Of a stretch of DNA of 26,042 nucleotides, positions 20,137 through 26,042 are shown piece after piece (position 1 is the stretch's first letter; each line of letters begins with the position of its first letter). Made by a program: the position numbers and the translations under genes. The DNA comes from a virus, in the IMG/VR virus record IMGVR_UViG_3300031841_004461, positions 1 through 26,042 of that record; one strand, given 5' to 3'. Below the pieces are notes generated by a model. That model searched no databases. It had not been told where the DNA came from and saw only the letters and a list, made by a program, of their open reading frames with translations.

Positions 20137-20161
20137 AACCGCCTTCGGGCGGTGTTTTTTT
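20137..20161 (+). terminator. Intrinsic terminator between CII-like gene and O
   Basis: CCGCC-TTCG-GGCGG followed by TG and a run of seven T. The TTCG tetraloop and T-run make this a strong intrinsic terminator. It sits between the regulator and the replication genes, so replication expression probably needs antitermination or a promoter in the 130-base gap. Confidence 0.88.
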
Positions 20162-20293
20162 AGGGTGGATTATCTGACTGACAAATGGGCAAGCCATGCG
20201 ACACGACGATTTAAAGGGCTGGTATATGTGCATAAAGCGGGTATTACCGTGGTTTTTACTTGGGGTGTTTATTTTTATGTTGGTGTTTATTTG

Positions 20294-21127
20294 ATGATAT
20301 TGGTTGCTCCCATAGAAGCCCTAACCGATGACCTTTTGACCGACCCAGAAAGGCGCGTTCTGCTGGCCCTGTTTTCCTTTAGAGCGAAGAACACCGAGAA
20401 CGTGTACCCCAAACTTCCGGCCCTGGCAGAAAGGGCGTCAATCAAAGATCACACCCGTATTTCTAAGCTAACAACGTCACTTGCAAAGAAGGGGTGGTTG
20501 ACCAAAAAGAAACGTGGTTTTACTGGCTGCAATCAATACTTTTTGACCGTTCCTGAGAGGCTTTCCAATTTGGACCAGGATACCAACTTGGTCCCGCATG
20601 CCAACTTGGACGAGGATACCAATTCCAATTTGGACCCAGATACCAACACCAATTTGGACGGAGATACCAAGTACAGAGAACAAACCATAGAACAAACCAT
20701 AGAACAAACCATAGAACAAACCAATACGTCGAAGTTTTCTAATACCGATTTTCTGTTGGCTGCAAATATTTACAAGTCCGTACTTTCCGTTGCCCCAAAA
20801 ACCAAACCACCAAACATGGAAAAGTGGGCTGATGATATTCGACTGATGCGAGAACGGGATGGCTACACCAGTGATGAAATTCTCAAGGTGTTCACTTGGG
20901 CGAATAACGATTCTTTTTGGAGGGTAAATATTCTTAGCCCGAAAAAACTCAGAAATCAGTTTGCCCAGCTTGACGCAAATATGACTAACGGGGGAAGCAA
21001 TGGAAAAAGCCAGCCAAATAATCGAAGCAATGGAACGCCAGCCGAACGAGCTAAAGCCCTTAGACAAGCCAAGCAGCAAGGTGATGGAACGCCTTTGGGA
21101 TGTGATGCTGGAAACCTACGACTTTGA
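20294..21127 (+). CDS. Replication initiator, lambda O-like
   Basis: Start set at ATG 20294, giving 277 residues; longer frames run back through the terminator. Residues about 8-85 (A-L-T-D-D-L-L-T-D-P-E-R-R-V-L-L-A-L then A-E-R-A-S-I-K-D-H-T-R-I-S-K-L-T-T-S-L) form a winged-helix DNA-binding domain. A low-complexity N-L-D-x-D-T linker and E-Q-T-I repeats follow, then a helical C-terminal domain. The linker DNA contains iterons, as in lambda O, where the initiator binds an origin inside its own gene. The P-like gene overlaps its 3' end. Confidence 0.8.
   Translation: MILVAPIEALTDDLLTDPERRVLLALFSFRAKNTENVYPKLPALAERASIKDHTRISKLTTSLAKKGWLTKKKRGFTGCNQYFLTVPERLSNLDQDTNLVPHANLDEDTNSNLDPDTNTNLDGDTKYREQTIEQTIEQTIEQTNTSKFSNTDFLLAANIYKSVLSVAPKTKPPNMEKWADDIRLMRERDGYTSDEILKVFTWANNDSFWRVNILSPKKLRNQFAQLDANMTNGGSNGKSQPNNRSNGTPAERAKALRQAKQQGDGTPLGCDAGNLRL
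20570..20670 (+). repeat. Replication origin candidate: five 17-base iterons
   Basis: Five copies of a partly palindromic 17-base unit TTGGAC-N4-ATACCAA, at 20570-20586, 20588-20604 (diverged), 20606-20622, 20630-20646 and 20654-20670. Starts are 18, 18, 24 and 24 bases apart. TTGG and CCAA ends give two-fold symmetry, like lambda iterons. They lie in the coding sequence of the O-like initiator and are followed by a tandem repeat. Translation gives the repeated N-L-D-x-D-T peptide. Origin function is inferred. Confidence 0.75.
20677..20724 (+). repeat. Four tandem copies of AGAACAAACCAT beside the iterons
   Basis: Copies at 20677, 20689, 20701 and 20713 (last differs at its final base), encoding E-Q-T-I repeats. 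The strand is asymmetric, with hardly any G or T. In lambda a helix-unwinding region follows the iterons at the corresponding position, so this may be the duplex-melting element of the origin. Confidence 0.65.
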
Positions 21128-21602
21128 ATGGGAGAAAAGGTACGGGCTTGAGCCGACAGCGGTTTGGATTAATGCGCTTGCCGGAGTTTCCCCGGAAATG
21201 ATCAAGGTTGGGCTTGAGCGAGTGGGGGGGGATAAAGCGTTTTCGATATGGCCTCCAAGACCCCTCCAGTTTCGTTTTTTATGCTTGCCGCGAGGTGAAG
21301 ACTTGGGGCTGCCAAATTACGACGAAGCCTACAGGCAAGCAACCGGGCAAAGTACCCGGAAGCACCCAGCGGTGGTATATGCGATTGGCCTATTGTCTGA
21401 CCCCTTTGCCTTCAGAAAGGTTAGGGCGGCACAAGTGGAAAGCATGTTTCAAGAGGTTTGGCGCAAGACCCTAGAATTTGTGATGGCTGGGGGTGAGCTG
21501 CCCGAAAGAAAGGAAGAAATTGAAGAAGTGTCGATCAAAGCCGACCCAGATTCAGAAACCGTTATTCATGCAAGGGAATCAATATCGAGGTTGTTTTCGT
21601 GA
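21000..21602 (+). CDS. Replication protein P-like helicase loader
   Basis: A 200-residue protein starting inside the 3' end of O (128-base overlap) after GGGGGAAG. The pattern Y-D-F-E-W-E-K-R-Y-G, V-W-I-N-A-L-A-G-V-S-P-E-M-I-K-V-G-L and W-P-P-R-P-L-Q-F-R matches the lambda P family, which loads the host DnaB helicase at the phage origin. The C-terminus is acidic. Gene order O then P supports the call. Confidence 0.78.
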   Translation: MEKASQIIEAMERQPNELKPLDKPSSKVMERLWDVMLETYDFEWEKRYGLEPTAVWINALAGVSPEMIKVGLERVGGDKAFSIWPPRPLQFRFLCLPRGEDLGLPNYDEAYRQATGQSTRKHPAVVYAIGLLSDPFAFRKVRAAQVESMFQEVWRKTLEFVMAGGELPERKEEIEEVSIKADPDSETVIHARESISRLFS

Positions 21603-21799
21603 CTGACAACGAACAAGAAAATGCTTACCAAGAATTTGAGCAGTGCTGCTCTCACCGAGAACACAATGATTTAAGCAATGGCATAGGTCCAAAACGGCAC
21701 CTGTTGTGTGCCAAGTGTAAAGCGCATTTTTATGATGGTAAGTTTTGGTCGGCAAGAGAATGGGAAGAATGGATTAATGGCGAGGAGACAACTGCATGA
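21599..21799 (+). CDS. Small zinc-finger-like early protein
   Basis: A 66-residue protein starting at GTG 21599, overlapping the P stop (GTGA), with GAGG eight bases upstream. It contains C-C-S-H-R-E-H and C-A-K-C-K-A-H, consistent with a zinc site, and a W-S-A-R-E-W-E-E-W C-terminus. It resembles small nin-region proteins. The next micro-ORF starts in its ATGA. Confidence 0.6.
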   Translation: MTDNEQENAYQEFEQCCSHREHNDLSNGIGPKRHLLCAKCKAHFYDGKFWSAREWEEWINGEETTA

Positions 21800-21858
21800 G
21801 CTACACAGCCAGAGCATTTACCCCAACTAAGCCATGTGCCGACAAGGGAAATATATAA
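21796..21858 (+). CDS. 20-residue micro-protein
   Basis: ORF from an ATGA overlap with GAGGAG eight bases upstream; product M-S-Y-T-A-R-A-F-T-P-T-K-P-C-A-D-K-G-N-I. The initiation site is excellent but the product is very short. It may be a coupling peptide for the next gene, or the remnant of a longer gene. Confidence 0.35.
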   Translation: MSYTARAFTPTKPCADKGNI

Positions 21859-21881
21859 CGAGATATACAGAGGTTAGTTTT

Positions 21882-22208
21882 ATGCAATCAGAGCAAGCAA
21901 GGTTGGACATGGAGAAAAAAGCGATTGATTTTTCTAAAGCTGATGCTGAAAAAACTTACCTAGAGGAATACAAAAAATGCCTTAAGGCGGAATTGATGAA
22001 AGAGGCTGAAGTTAATGGTGTTACCGCAGCTAACGCTCAAGAGCGAGAGGCTTACGCTCACCCTAAATACATTAGCTTGATAGAGAAATTAAGAAAGGTA
22101 TCTGAAACGGCAACACTGCTAAAGCTTCAATTCAAGATGAAGGAGTGGGAAATCGAGGTGTGGAGAACGAAAACCTCTATGAAAAAAGCGGAAATGAATC
22201 TGAGGTAA
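21882..22208 (+). CDS. Coiled-coil phage early protein
   Basis: Start set at ATG 21882 with AGAGG eight bases upstream. The 108-residue protein is helical and charged. It contains K-A-D-A-E-K-T-Y-L-E-E-Y-K-K-C-L-K-A-E-L-M-K-E-A-E then A-N-A-Q-E-R-E-A-Y-A-H-P-K-Y-I-S-L-I-E, a pattern that recurs in small proteins between replication and nuclease genes of proteobacterial phages. The role is unknown. Confidence 0.65.
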   Translation: MQSEQARLDMEKKAIDFSKADAEKTYLEEYKKCLKAELMKEAEVNGVTAANAQEREAYAHPKYISLIEKLRKVSETATLLKLQFKMKEWEIEVWRTKTSMKKAEMNLR

Positions 22209-22215
22209 AACTGGA

Positions 22216-22524
22216 ATGCCAAAAGTCATCAGCAACAAAGCCAGAAAGAGCGCACGAGGTGAGCAGTGCACCTTTCAAATTGTTGGGGTGTGCAACGGCA
22301 ACTTAGAAACCACCGTACTCTGTCATTTGTCTGATGAGACCAAAGGTATGGGCAAAAAGTCCGATGATATTAGTGCCGCTTATGGTTGCTCATCCTGTCA
22401 CGATGTTATCGACAGAAGGGTGCGCAGCGAAGAGTTAGAAAACCACCGTGAATGGTATGAAAAAAGAGCCATGGTACGCACATTAAGAAGAATGATTGAG
22501 CTAGGGGTGATTCAGTACACATGA
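22216..22524 (+). CDS. YbcO-like (DUF1364) nuclease
   Basis: A 102-residue protein with R-K-S-A-R-G-E-Q-C-T-F-Q-I-V-G-V-C-N-G-N-L-E-T-T-V-L-C-H-L, then C-S-S-C-H-D-V-I-D-R-R. This R-G-x-x-C ... G-V-C-N ... H-L ... C-x2-C-H-D-x-I-D-R pattern is that of E. coli YbcO and related HNH-like phage nucleases, which bind a metal through Cys/His. It overlaps rusA by four bases, and the pair is a common late-nin-region combination for recombination and replication intermediates. Confidence 0.8.
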   Translation: MPKVISNKARKSARGEQCTFQIVGVCNGNLETTVLCHLSDETKGMGKKSDDISAAYGCSSCHDVIDRRVRSEELENHREWYEKRAMVRTLRRMIELGVIQYT

Positions 22525-22841
22525 GGGTTGATATAAAGCCGTTATCAGTCAATCGAGCGTGGCAGGGCAAGCGGTATAAGACCGATGCCTATAAGCGATA
22601 TGAGCGTGACCTGATGCTGATTCTTCCCTCGCTGCATGTGCCAAAAGGAAAGTTAGAGCTGCATTTAACCTTTGGCTTCAGCTCAAAAAATAGTGATTTT
22701 GATAACCCGGTAAAACCCTTTGTGGATTGCCTGCAAAAGAAATACGGGTTCAATGACAAGCTGATTAAAAGGTCGGTGATTGAAGTTGAAGAAGTAAAGA
22801 AGGGTGGTGAATACGTCGAGTTTGAGATTAAAGAATATTAG
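22521..22841 (+). CDS. rusA: RusA-family Holliday-junction resolvase
   Basis: A 106-residue protein with the RusA catalytic block: N-S-D-F-D-N-P-V-K-P-F-V-D (D59, D61, K65) and later F-N-D-K-L-I (D79), matching the acidic residues and lysine of E. coli RusA. It resolves four-way DNA junctions made during phage replication. Length is normal. Starts in an ATGA overlap with the YbcO-like gene. Confidence 0.88.
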   Translation: MRVDIKPLSVNRAWQGKRYKTDAYKRYERDLMLILPSLHVPKGKLELHLTFGFSSKNSDFDNPVKPFVDCLQKKYGFNDKLIKRSVIEVEEVKKGGEYVEFEIKEY

Positions 22842-22852
22842 GGAGAGGTGAT

Positions 22853-23125
22853 ATGAATTTAGTTGAACTTAGAATAGAGCGCGAAAGATACGGAAAAAAC
22901 CAAGGCCAACACACAGGCAAAATTGTTTTTGATAATAAAAATGGAGAGGTTAGCTTACGACTTACACCAGAACACGTTGAGAAGATATTCCAACTGTGTG
23001 CTGACGCAATAATTGACACAGCTAAAACTGCTGCTAGCGATATGACTTGCTCTGTGTTAGAGCACCAGAAGTCGATCGAGGAAGTAGGGGAGAAAGAAGA
23101 TAGCCCGGAGGTAACAAGCGCATGA
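22853..23125 (+). CDS. Hypothetical early protein
   Basis: A 90-residue protein with GGAGAGGTG before the ATG. Strand-rich N-terminus (G-K-I-V-F-D-N-K-N-G-E-V-S-L-R-L) then a helix (H-V-E-K-I-F-Q-L-C-A-D-A-I-I-D-T-A-K), and an acidic tail. Small proteins of this shape follow RusA in several phages. Function unknown. Confidence 0.6.
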   Translation: MNLVELRIERERYGKNQGQHTGKIVFDNKNGEVSLRLTPEHVEKIFQLCADAIIDTAKTAASDMTCSVLEHQKSIEEVGEKEDSPEVTSA

Positions 23126-23128
23126 AGC

Positions 23129-23251
23129 ATGAACACCCACATCATTGACTACTACACCTACCTAGTCATTGTGGCAAAAAGACAACACCGCCCAATGGCT
23201 TGGTATACCTATCACTGTAAGTTGCAAGAGGAAATAAAGGCTCATTTATGA
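23129..23251 (+). CDS. 40-residue basic/aromatic micro-protein
   Basis: ORF M-N-T-H-I-I-D-Y-Y-T-Y-L-V-I-V-A-K-R-Q-H ... E-E-I-K-A-H-L ending in an ATGA overlap with the next gene. Gene-like composition and exact filling of the gap support it, although the nearest strong site (GGAGG) is 17 bases away. A competing 8-residue frame from 23122 has that site closer. Confidence 0.5.
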   Translation: MNTHIIDYYTYLVIVAKRQHRPMAWYTYHCKLQEEIKAHL

Positions 23252-23808
23252 CCCAACAATTCGACATACCTTTACGCAGTGGCAGGCAGTTATGGTGGGA
23301 ATGGAGCAGAGAGCGTGTTCCTGAGAAGTCCATGGTTAGAGTGCAAACATCAGGCGGACGCATTCTACCCCGATACGAAAAGGGCATAGGTACAGTCATA
23401 AAAAGCCTATCCATTGCACGTAGAGATATAGGGAATTACCTCTGGTCAGAACAGGCAGAGCTATATGAAGATTACAGGGAGTTTCTGCAAGACAAGCTGG
23501 CTAGTGACCTTAAGTTTATCGTCAGAACCCAGATCAGGCGAAAGGACTGGCGGGAGAACACCGAAAAGCTGATAAAAATGGCCATAAAGGACTGCGCCCA
23601 TAACCACCACGTAGAACCGAGAGCAGGAAAACTCTACACCTACGAGCAACTAGGTCAAGCCTTAGGATGCGATGAAGACACCTTTAGGAAAGCCCATATA
23701 GAGAAATGGAACTTCCTTAAAGACATCCTTGTAGGGTGGTTAAACGAAGCAGAACAGCCGCTGTATGGTTGGATTAACGAGAAGAGGAGGGCGCAGTCTT
23801 CTATCTGA
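23248..23808 (+). CDS. Possible Q-type late regulator (hypothetical)
   Basis: A 186-residue, highly charged protein occupying the place of the late antiterminator Q in lambda-like phages: last of the nin-type genes, before cargo and lysis. Residues about 137-160 (Y-T-Y-E-Q-L-G-Q-A-L-G-C-D-E-D-T-F-R-K-A-H) look like a helix-turn-helix, similar to sigma region 4. Trp/Arg-rich helices precede it. No Q family signature is certain, so the call rests on gene order, the HTH and the downstream promoter and terminators. Confidence 0.45.
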   Translation: MTQQFDIPLRSGRQLWWEWSRERVPEKSMVRVQTSGGRILPRYEKGIGTVIKSLSIARRDIGNYLWSEQAELYEDYREFLQDKLASDLKFIVRTQIRRKDWRENTEKLIKMAIKDCAHNHHVEPRAGKLYTYEQLGQALGCDEDTFRKAHIEKWNFLKDILVGWLNEAEQPLYGWINEKRRAQSSI

Positions 23809-23843
23809 GTAAATAGAAAATTTATTAAAATTGAGGTGAAACT

Positions 23844-24962
23844 ATGGGATTAGCACAACAATTATTACAGTCGTATGAAAACGCCCTTGCTATTAAATTT
23901 GGGCCGATTGTTTTGGCCATGCCAAATAAAAAAAGAGTGGCGGAGTCAAGAAAGAAGCACTCATCTGGGTTTGAGTATGAAACTATTAGCGAGGTTCTAG
24001 GTGAGCTAGATAAAGCGTTTGGGTCACTGGAAAACAAAAATCTTGACCGAGAAACAGAACGCCTGATAAAAAGTTTTGGGTTGTTTATGTTTGCAGGATC
24101 GGACGATTCGCACTTAGTTAATACTTCTGAAGCCGAAATTTCTGCATACGGCCTTCCAGCAGTCATGCCGATTATCTTTAGCTCTATGGATTCTGTGGGG
24201 AAATATCTTGGTACGACTATTGTTGTTTTCAAGAAGATGAAAGAGCACCATCGACTAGAGCCTGCAAGCAAGGATTCTGCAATATATGAAGTATGTTATT
24301 TCTTCAGCTCAAAAGAAGACAGCAAAAAGTCCATTAATAAAAAAACCTCTCAAACCAATTTCTTTTGTGAGATTTCAAAATATGGCCAAGTCCGACAACT
24401 AAAGCATCTTGAATTTACATCAGTCAGTTTTAAGTCAAAGAGGGGTGTTACAACCATCCCAAAAAATTCTTGGGCGTATCAGCCGACCTGGAATAACAGT
24501 GGAGGTAGGTGGATAGCTGACCAAGAATCAGGAAAGCGCGAGGCATCTGCTTTTTTTAACGTGGCAATGGGTCGCGAAATGAACGCCAATGTTATTGTTG
24601 AAAACTCTAGGGGGTATAAGGTGGTTTTTCTCGTGCCTATGCACAGATGGAAATACTTTTTCAAGGACAGAATTGATGTAATGGTCGGTGGACGAAAGAC
24701 CAAGATTTTCCACTACGTAGCGGGGCATGAACGAAAAAGAAACGACAAAATTATCTATGTTAAGCCGCACACAAGGGGTAGTCGGGATTTTCAGTGGGGC
24801 GACTATAACGTAAGAATCGTGCTGCCAGGTAAGCACGGAGCCGCTCTTTCAAGTTTTAATCTGGCTCCAGATCACTTTGATAATGATGAAATACCAAGCG
24901 GCTATCTTGATGAGTCGGAAGTTTACTGTGCAGTCTCCCGTGCAATGGCCTGCCAGCCCTGA
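23844..24962 (+). CDS. Unrecognised cargo-type protein (372 aa)
   Basis: A large protein of unknown family in the slot between the late regulator and lysis genes, where lambdoid phages carry accessory genes. GAGGTG is well spaced before the ATG. The N-terminus is helical, and residues about 60-130 are moderately hydrophobic. The C-terminal two thirds are rich in aromatic and basic residues (S-W-A-Y-Q-P-T-W-N-N-S-G-G-R-W, G-G-R-K-T-K-I-F-H-Y-V-A-G-H-E-R-K-R). No signal peptide or membrane helix is visible, so it is probably cytoplasmic. The C-terminus E-S-E-V-Y-C-A-V-S-R-A-M-A-C is Cys-containing. A defence, anti-defence or effector role is possible but unproven. Confidence 0.6.
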   Translation: MGLAQQLLQSYENALAIKFGPIVLAMPNKKRVAESRKKHSSGFEYETISEVLGELDKAFGSLENKNLDRETERLIKSFGLFMFAGSDDSHLVNTSEAEISAYGLPAVMPIIFSSMDSVGKYLGTTIVVFKKMKEHHRLEPASKDSAIYEVCYFFSSKEDSKKSINKKTSQTNFFCEISKYGQVRQLKHLEFTSVSFKSKRGVTTIPKNSWAYQPTWNNSGGRWIADQESGKREASAFFNVAMGREMNANVIVENSRGYKVVFLVPMHRWKYFFKDRIDVMVGGRKTKIFHYVAGHERKRNDKIIYVKPHTRGSRDFQWGDYNVRIVLPGKHGAALSSFNLAPDHFDNDEIPSGYLDESEVYCAVSRAMACQP

Positions 24963-25051
24963 CCCAGGCGAAGTCAGCATAAGCGAGTTGTTATAAATGC
25001 AAACTTACTACATCAATTTATACAAATGTTAAAAAATACAGCCTGGATGTA

Positions 25052-25094
25052 TTGACAGTAAAGGTCCGGTTATGTGACACTAATCACTAGTGTC
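25052..25094 (+). promoter_or_regulatory. Possible late promoter region with a 7-bp inverted repeat
   Basis: TTGACA (25052-25057) is followed, 18 bases later, by GACACT, a poor -10. A perfect inverted repeat GACACTA-ATCAC-TAGTGTC lies at 25076-25094, covering that -10. The arrangement, upstream of two terminators and the lysis genes, resembles a late promoter under antiterminator control. The intergenic stretch 24963-25216 contains no supported gene. Confidence 0.4.
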
Positions 25095-25100
25095 GAATTC

Positions 25101-25146
25101 CGAGCACAAAAGTAAGCCAGCCTAACCGCTGGTTTTTTTATGCTCG
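25101..25146 (+). terminator. First terminator upstream of the lysis genes
   Basis: CCAGC (25117-25121) pairs with GCTGG (25128-25132), followed by seven T. Outer segments CGAGCA (25101-25106) and TGCTCG (25141-25146) could pair as well, enclosing the T-run. Termination here would block the lysis genes unless overridden. Confidence 0.75.
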
Positions 25147-25170
25147 ATAATAAATGGTATCTCCCCCTCG

Positions 25171-25205
25171 CAGCCCCTTGTATCCGTACTTGGGGCTGTT
25201 TTTTT
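25171..25205 (+). terminator. Second terminator upstream of the lysis genes
   Basis: CAGCCCC (25171-25177) pairs with GGGGCTG (25192-25198) across a 14-base loop, followed by seven T. It is in tandem with the terminator at 25101-25146, only 11 bases before the holin start. Confidence 0.8.
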
Positions 25206-25216
25206 GAAGGATAACT

Positions 25217-25456
25217 ATGGCCGAGCAGTTAGTTATTGGTGTTGCCCATAAATCAACGCAGCTGGGCGGTGGCCTGGCTTTTGGTTCTGGGTTGGTGAAG
25301 TGGATCAGTGAAAACCACGATCTATTGGCTGGCCTTGGGATTATCGCCGGTATTTGTGTCGGCCTTGCGGGAACAATTGTTCAGTTCCATTTCCAGAGAA
25401 GGCGGGACCGTCGAGAGCAGGCGTTGTATGAGGATAGGATTGGCGATGATTCTTGA
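25217..25456 (+). CDS. Holin, S21 (pinholin)-like
   Basis: A 79-residue protein with AAGGA five bases before the ATG. A weakly hydrophobic Gly-rich first segment (residues about 15-30, L-G-G-G-L-A-F-G-S-G-L-V) precedes a strong second helix (about 37-56, L-L-A-G-L-G-I-I-A-G-I-C-V-G-L-A-G-T-I-V) and a highly charged tail Q-R-R-R-D-R-R-E. This resembles the holin of phage 21. It controls timing of lysis in the inner membrane. The endolysin follows directly. Confidence 0.78.
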   Translation: MAEQLVIGVAHKSTQLGGGLAFGSGLVKWISENHDLLAGLGIIAGICVGLAGTIVQFHFQRRRDRREQALYEDRIGDDS

Positions 25457-25464
25457 AGGGCGAT

Positions 25465-25884
25465 ATGTCAAAAGCTAAATGCATTCCTCTTGCTAAAGAG
25501 CTTGTAGAAGGTCACGAAGGCCGAAGGAGTACGGTTTATGAAGATCACCTCGGTATATCCACCGCAGGGATAGGCCGAAACCTTGAAAGCAAGGGTTTGA
25601 GTGATAGGGAAATAGATTTTCTCTTCGACAATGACATTAACGAGTGCCATGAAGATTTAGCGCACTTTCGTTGGTTTGCTGAAGCCTCGACCAAACAAAA
25701 AGCGGCCTTTATTGATTGGCGATTCCAATTAGGCGGGGCGGGGATAAGGAAGTTTAAGAGCACGATTAAATATTTAGAGTCTGGTGATTACAAGCAGGCT
25801 TCTATCGAAATGCTTAACTCTTTGTGGGCCAAGCAAACCCCGAAAAGAGCGCAGAAAATATCCAAACTTGTCGGTGGTCAGTAA
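25465..25884 (+). CDS. GH24 lysozyme (endolysin)
   Basis: A 139-residue endolysin; start at ATG 25465 with GAAGGG close upstream, although a TTG at 25453 overlapping the holin stop is possible. The T4-lysozyme-type active site is visible: E18 (E-G-H-E-G), D27 (Y-E-D-H-L-G) and T33 (S-T-A-G-I-G), with the same spacing as E11-D20-T26 of T4. It cleaves peptidoglycan between MurNAc and GlcNAc. No signal peptide, Cys switch or N-terminal anchor helix is seen. Confidence 0.88.
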   Translation: MSKAKCIPLAKELVEGHEGRRSTVYEDHLGISTAGIGRNLESKGLSDREIDFLFDNDINECHEDLAHFRWFAEASTKQKAAFIDWRFQLGGAGIRKFKSTIKYLESGDYKQASIEMLNSLWAKQTPKRAQKISKLVGGQ

Positions 25885-26042
25885 TGCCAATAGCAGCCAT
25901 TCACCTCCATGGTTATAACGTGGAGGACTACAGGGAGACGATTGGAAAGATCGACCAAAGATTTAGGCAGGCTGATATTCAATCTGAGGTATTGGTTTAT
26001 TACGCCGACAATGCGGTAACAGCCAGAAAGAAAAACCCAGAT
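25884..26042 (+). CDS. Hydrolase-like protein, 3' partial
   Basis: Starts in a TAATG overlap with the endolysin and continues beyond the window; 53 residues are visible. The opening M-P-I-A-A-I-H-L-H-G-Y-N-V resembles the beta-strand plus H-G oxyanion-hole motif of alpha/beta hydrolases, followed by a helix I-G-K-I-D-Q-R-F. The catalytic Ser and His would lie outside the window. It may be an esterase or a spanin-position gene; certainty is low. Confidence 0.5.
   Translation, partial: MPIAAIHLHGYNVEDYRETIGKIDQRFRQADIQSEVLVYYADNAVTARKKNPD

Noticed and set aside
20570-20670. CRISPR array from regularly spaced repeats
   Set aside because: Units are 17 bases with 1-7 base gaps and lie within a coding sequence; no spacers or cas genes.
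20477-21079. 200-residue minus-strand frame opposite the O-like gene
   Set aside because: Its repeats are only the complement of the iteron and 12-base repeats; no ribosome-binding site or sensible product.

Overview
The window is a stretch of a temperate tailed-phage genome (podovirus-like structural genes, lambda-like early and lysis regions). The host is probably a gammaproteobacterium: CsrA is very close to the Escherichia coli protein, the attachment core matches the 3' half of a tRNA-Pro(GGG), and base composition is moderate. No host gene is visible. Phage genes lie on both sides of the attachment core, so this looks like attP in a free or circularised phage genome rather than a prophage end. 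The host genus cannot be named from the sequence.

Layout. 1-8013 (+): end of the structural module: head-tail adaptor (cut by the window edge), P22 gp10-like tail protein, small GNAT-like protein, three internal/ejection proteins, a small virion-type protein, a tail-collar fibre and a fibre-assembly protein. A small antisense membrane-protein gene shares its start position with the 6119 gene. 8014-9706 (-): a compact run of very small ORFs, some nested. 9862-9997: attP core and putative integrase arm sites. 9998-11375 (-): integrase and an excisionase-like protein. 11393-14642 (-): small genes, six of them each followed by a 57-67 bp imperfect inverted repeat with the features of integron attC recombination sites. 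14657-18051 (-): csrA, SSB, a DEDDy exonuclease, a Rad52-like annealing protein and small early genes.

18052-19576 is the lysis-lysogeny switch: a short HTH repressor, a lipoprotein and a membrane protein on the minus strand, Cro on the plus strand. Two nearly identical promoters (leftward and rightward) each contain a pair of ATTAC-N5-GTAAT operators. 19577-23808 (+) is the rightward early operon: a long hairpin and terminators, a CII-position regulator, O-like and P-like replication genes with an iteron origin inside O, YbcO-like nuclease, RusA resolvase and a possible late regulator. 23844-24962 is an unrecognised cargo-type gene. 24963-25216 carries a possible late promoter and two tandem terminators. 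25217-26042 holds a pinholin-like holin, a GH24 endolysin and the start of a hydrolase-like gene.

Working model: the repressor shuts both early promoters. On induction, the leftward operon supplies recombination, CsrA, cassette genes, Xis and Int, while the rightward operon supplies replication and late control, then lysis. The most unusual feature is the integron-type cassette array, with csrA directly upstream, embedded in a phage early operon that has no integron integrase in view.
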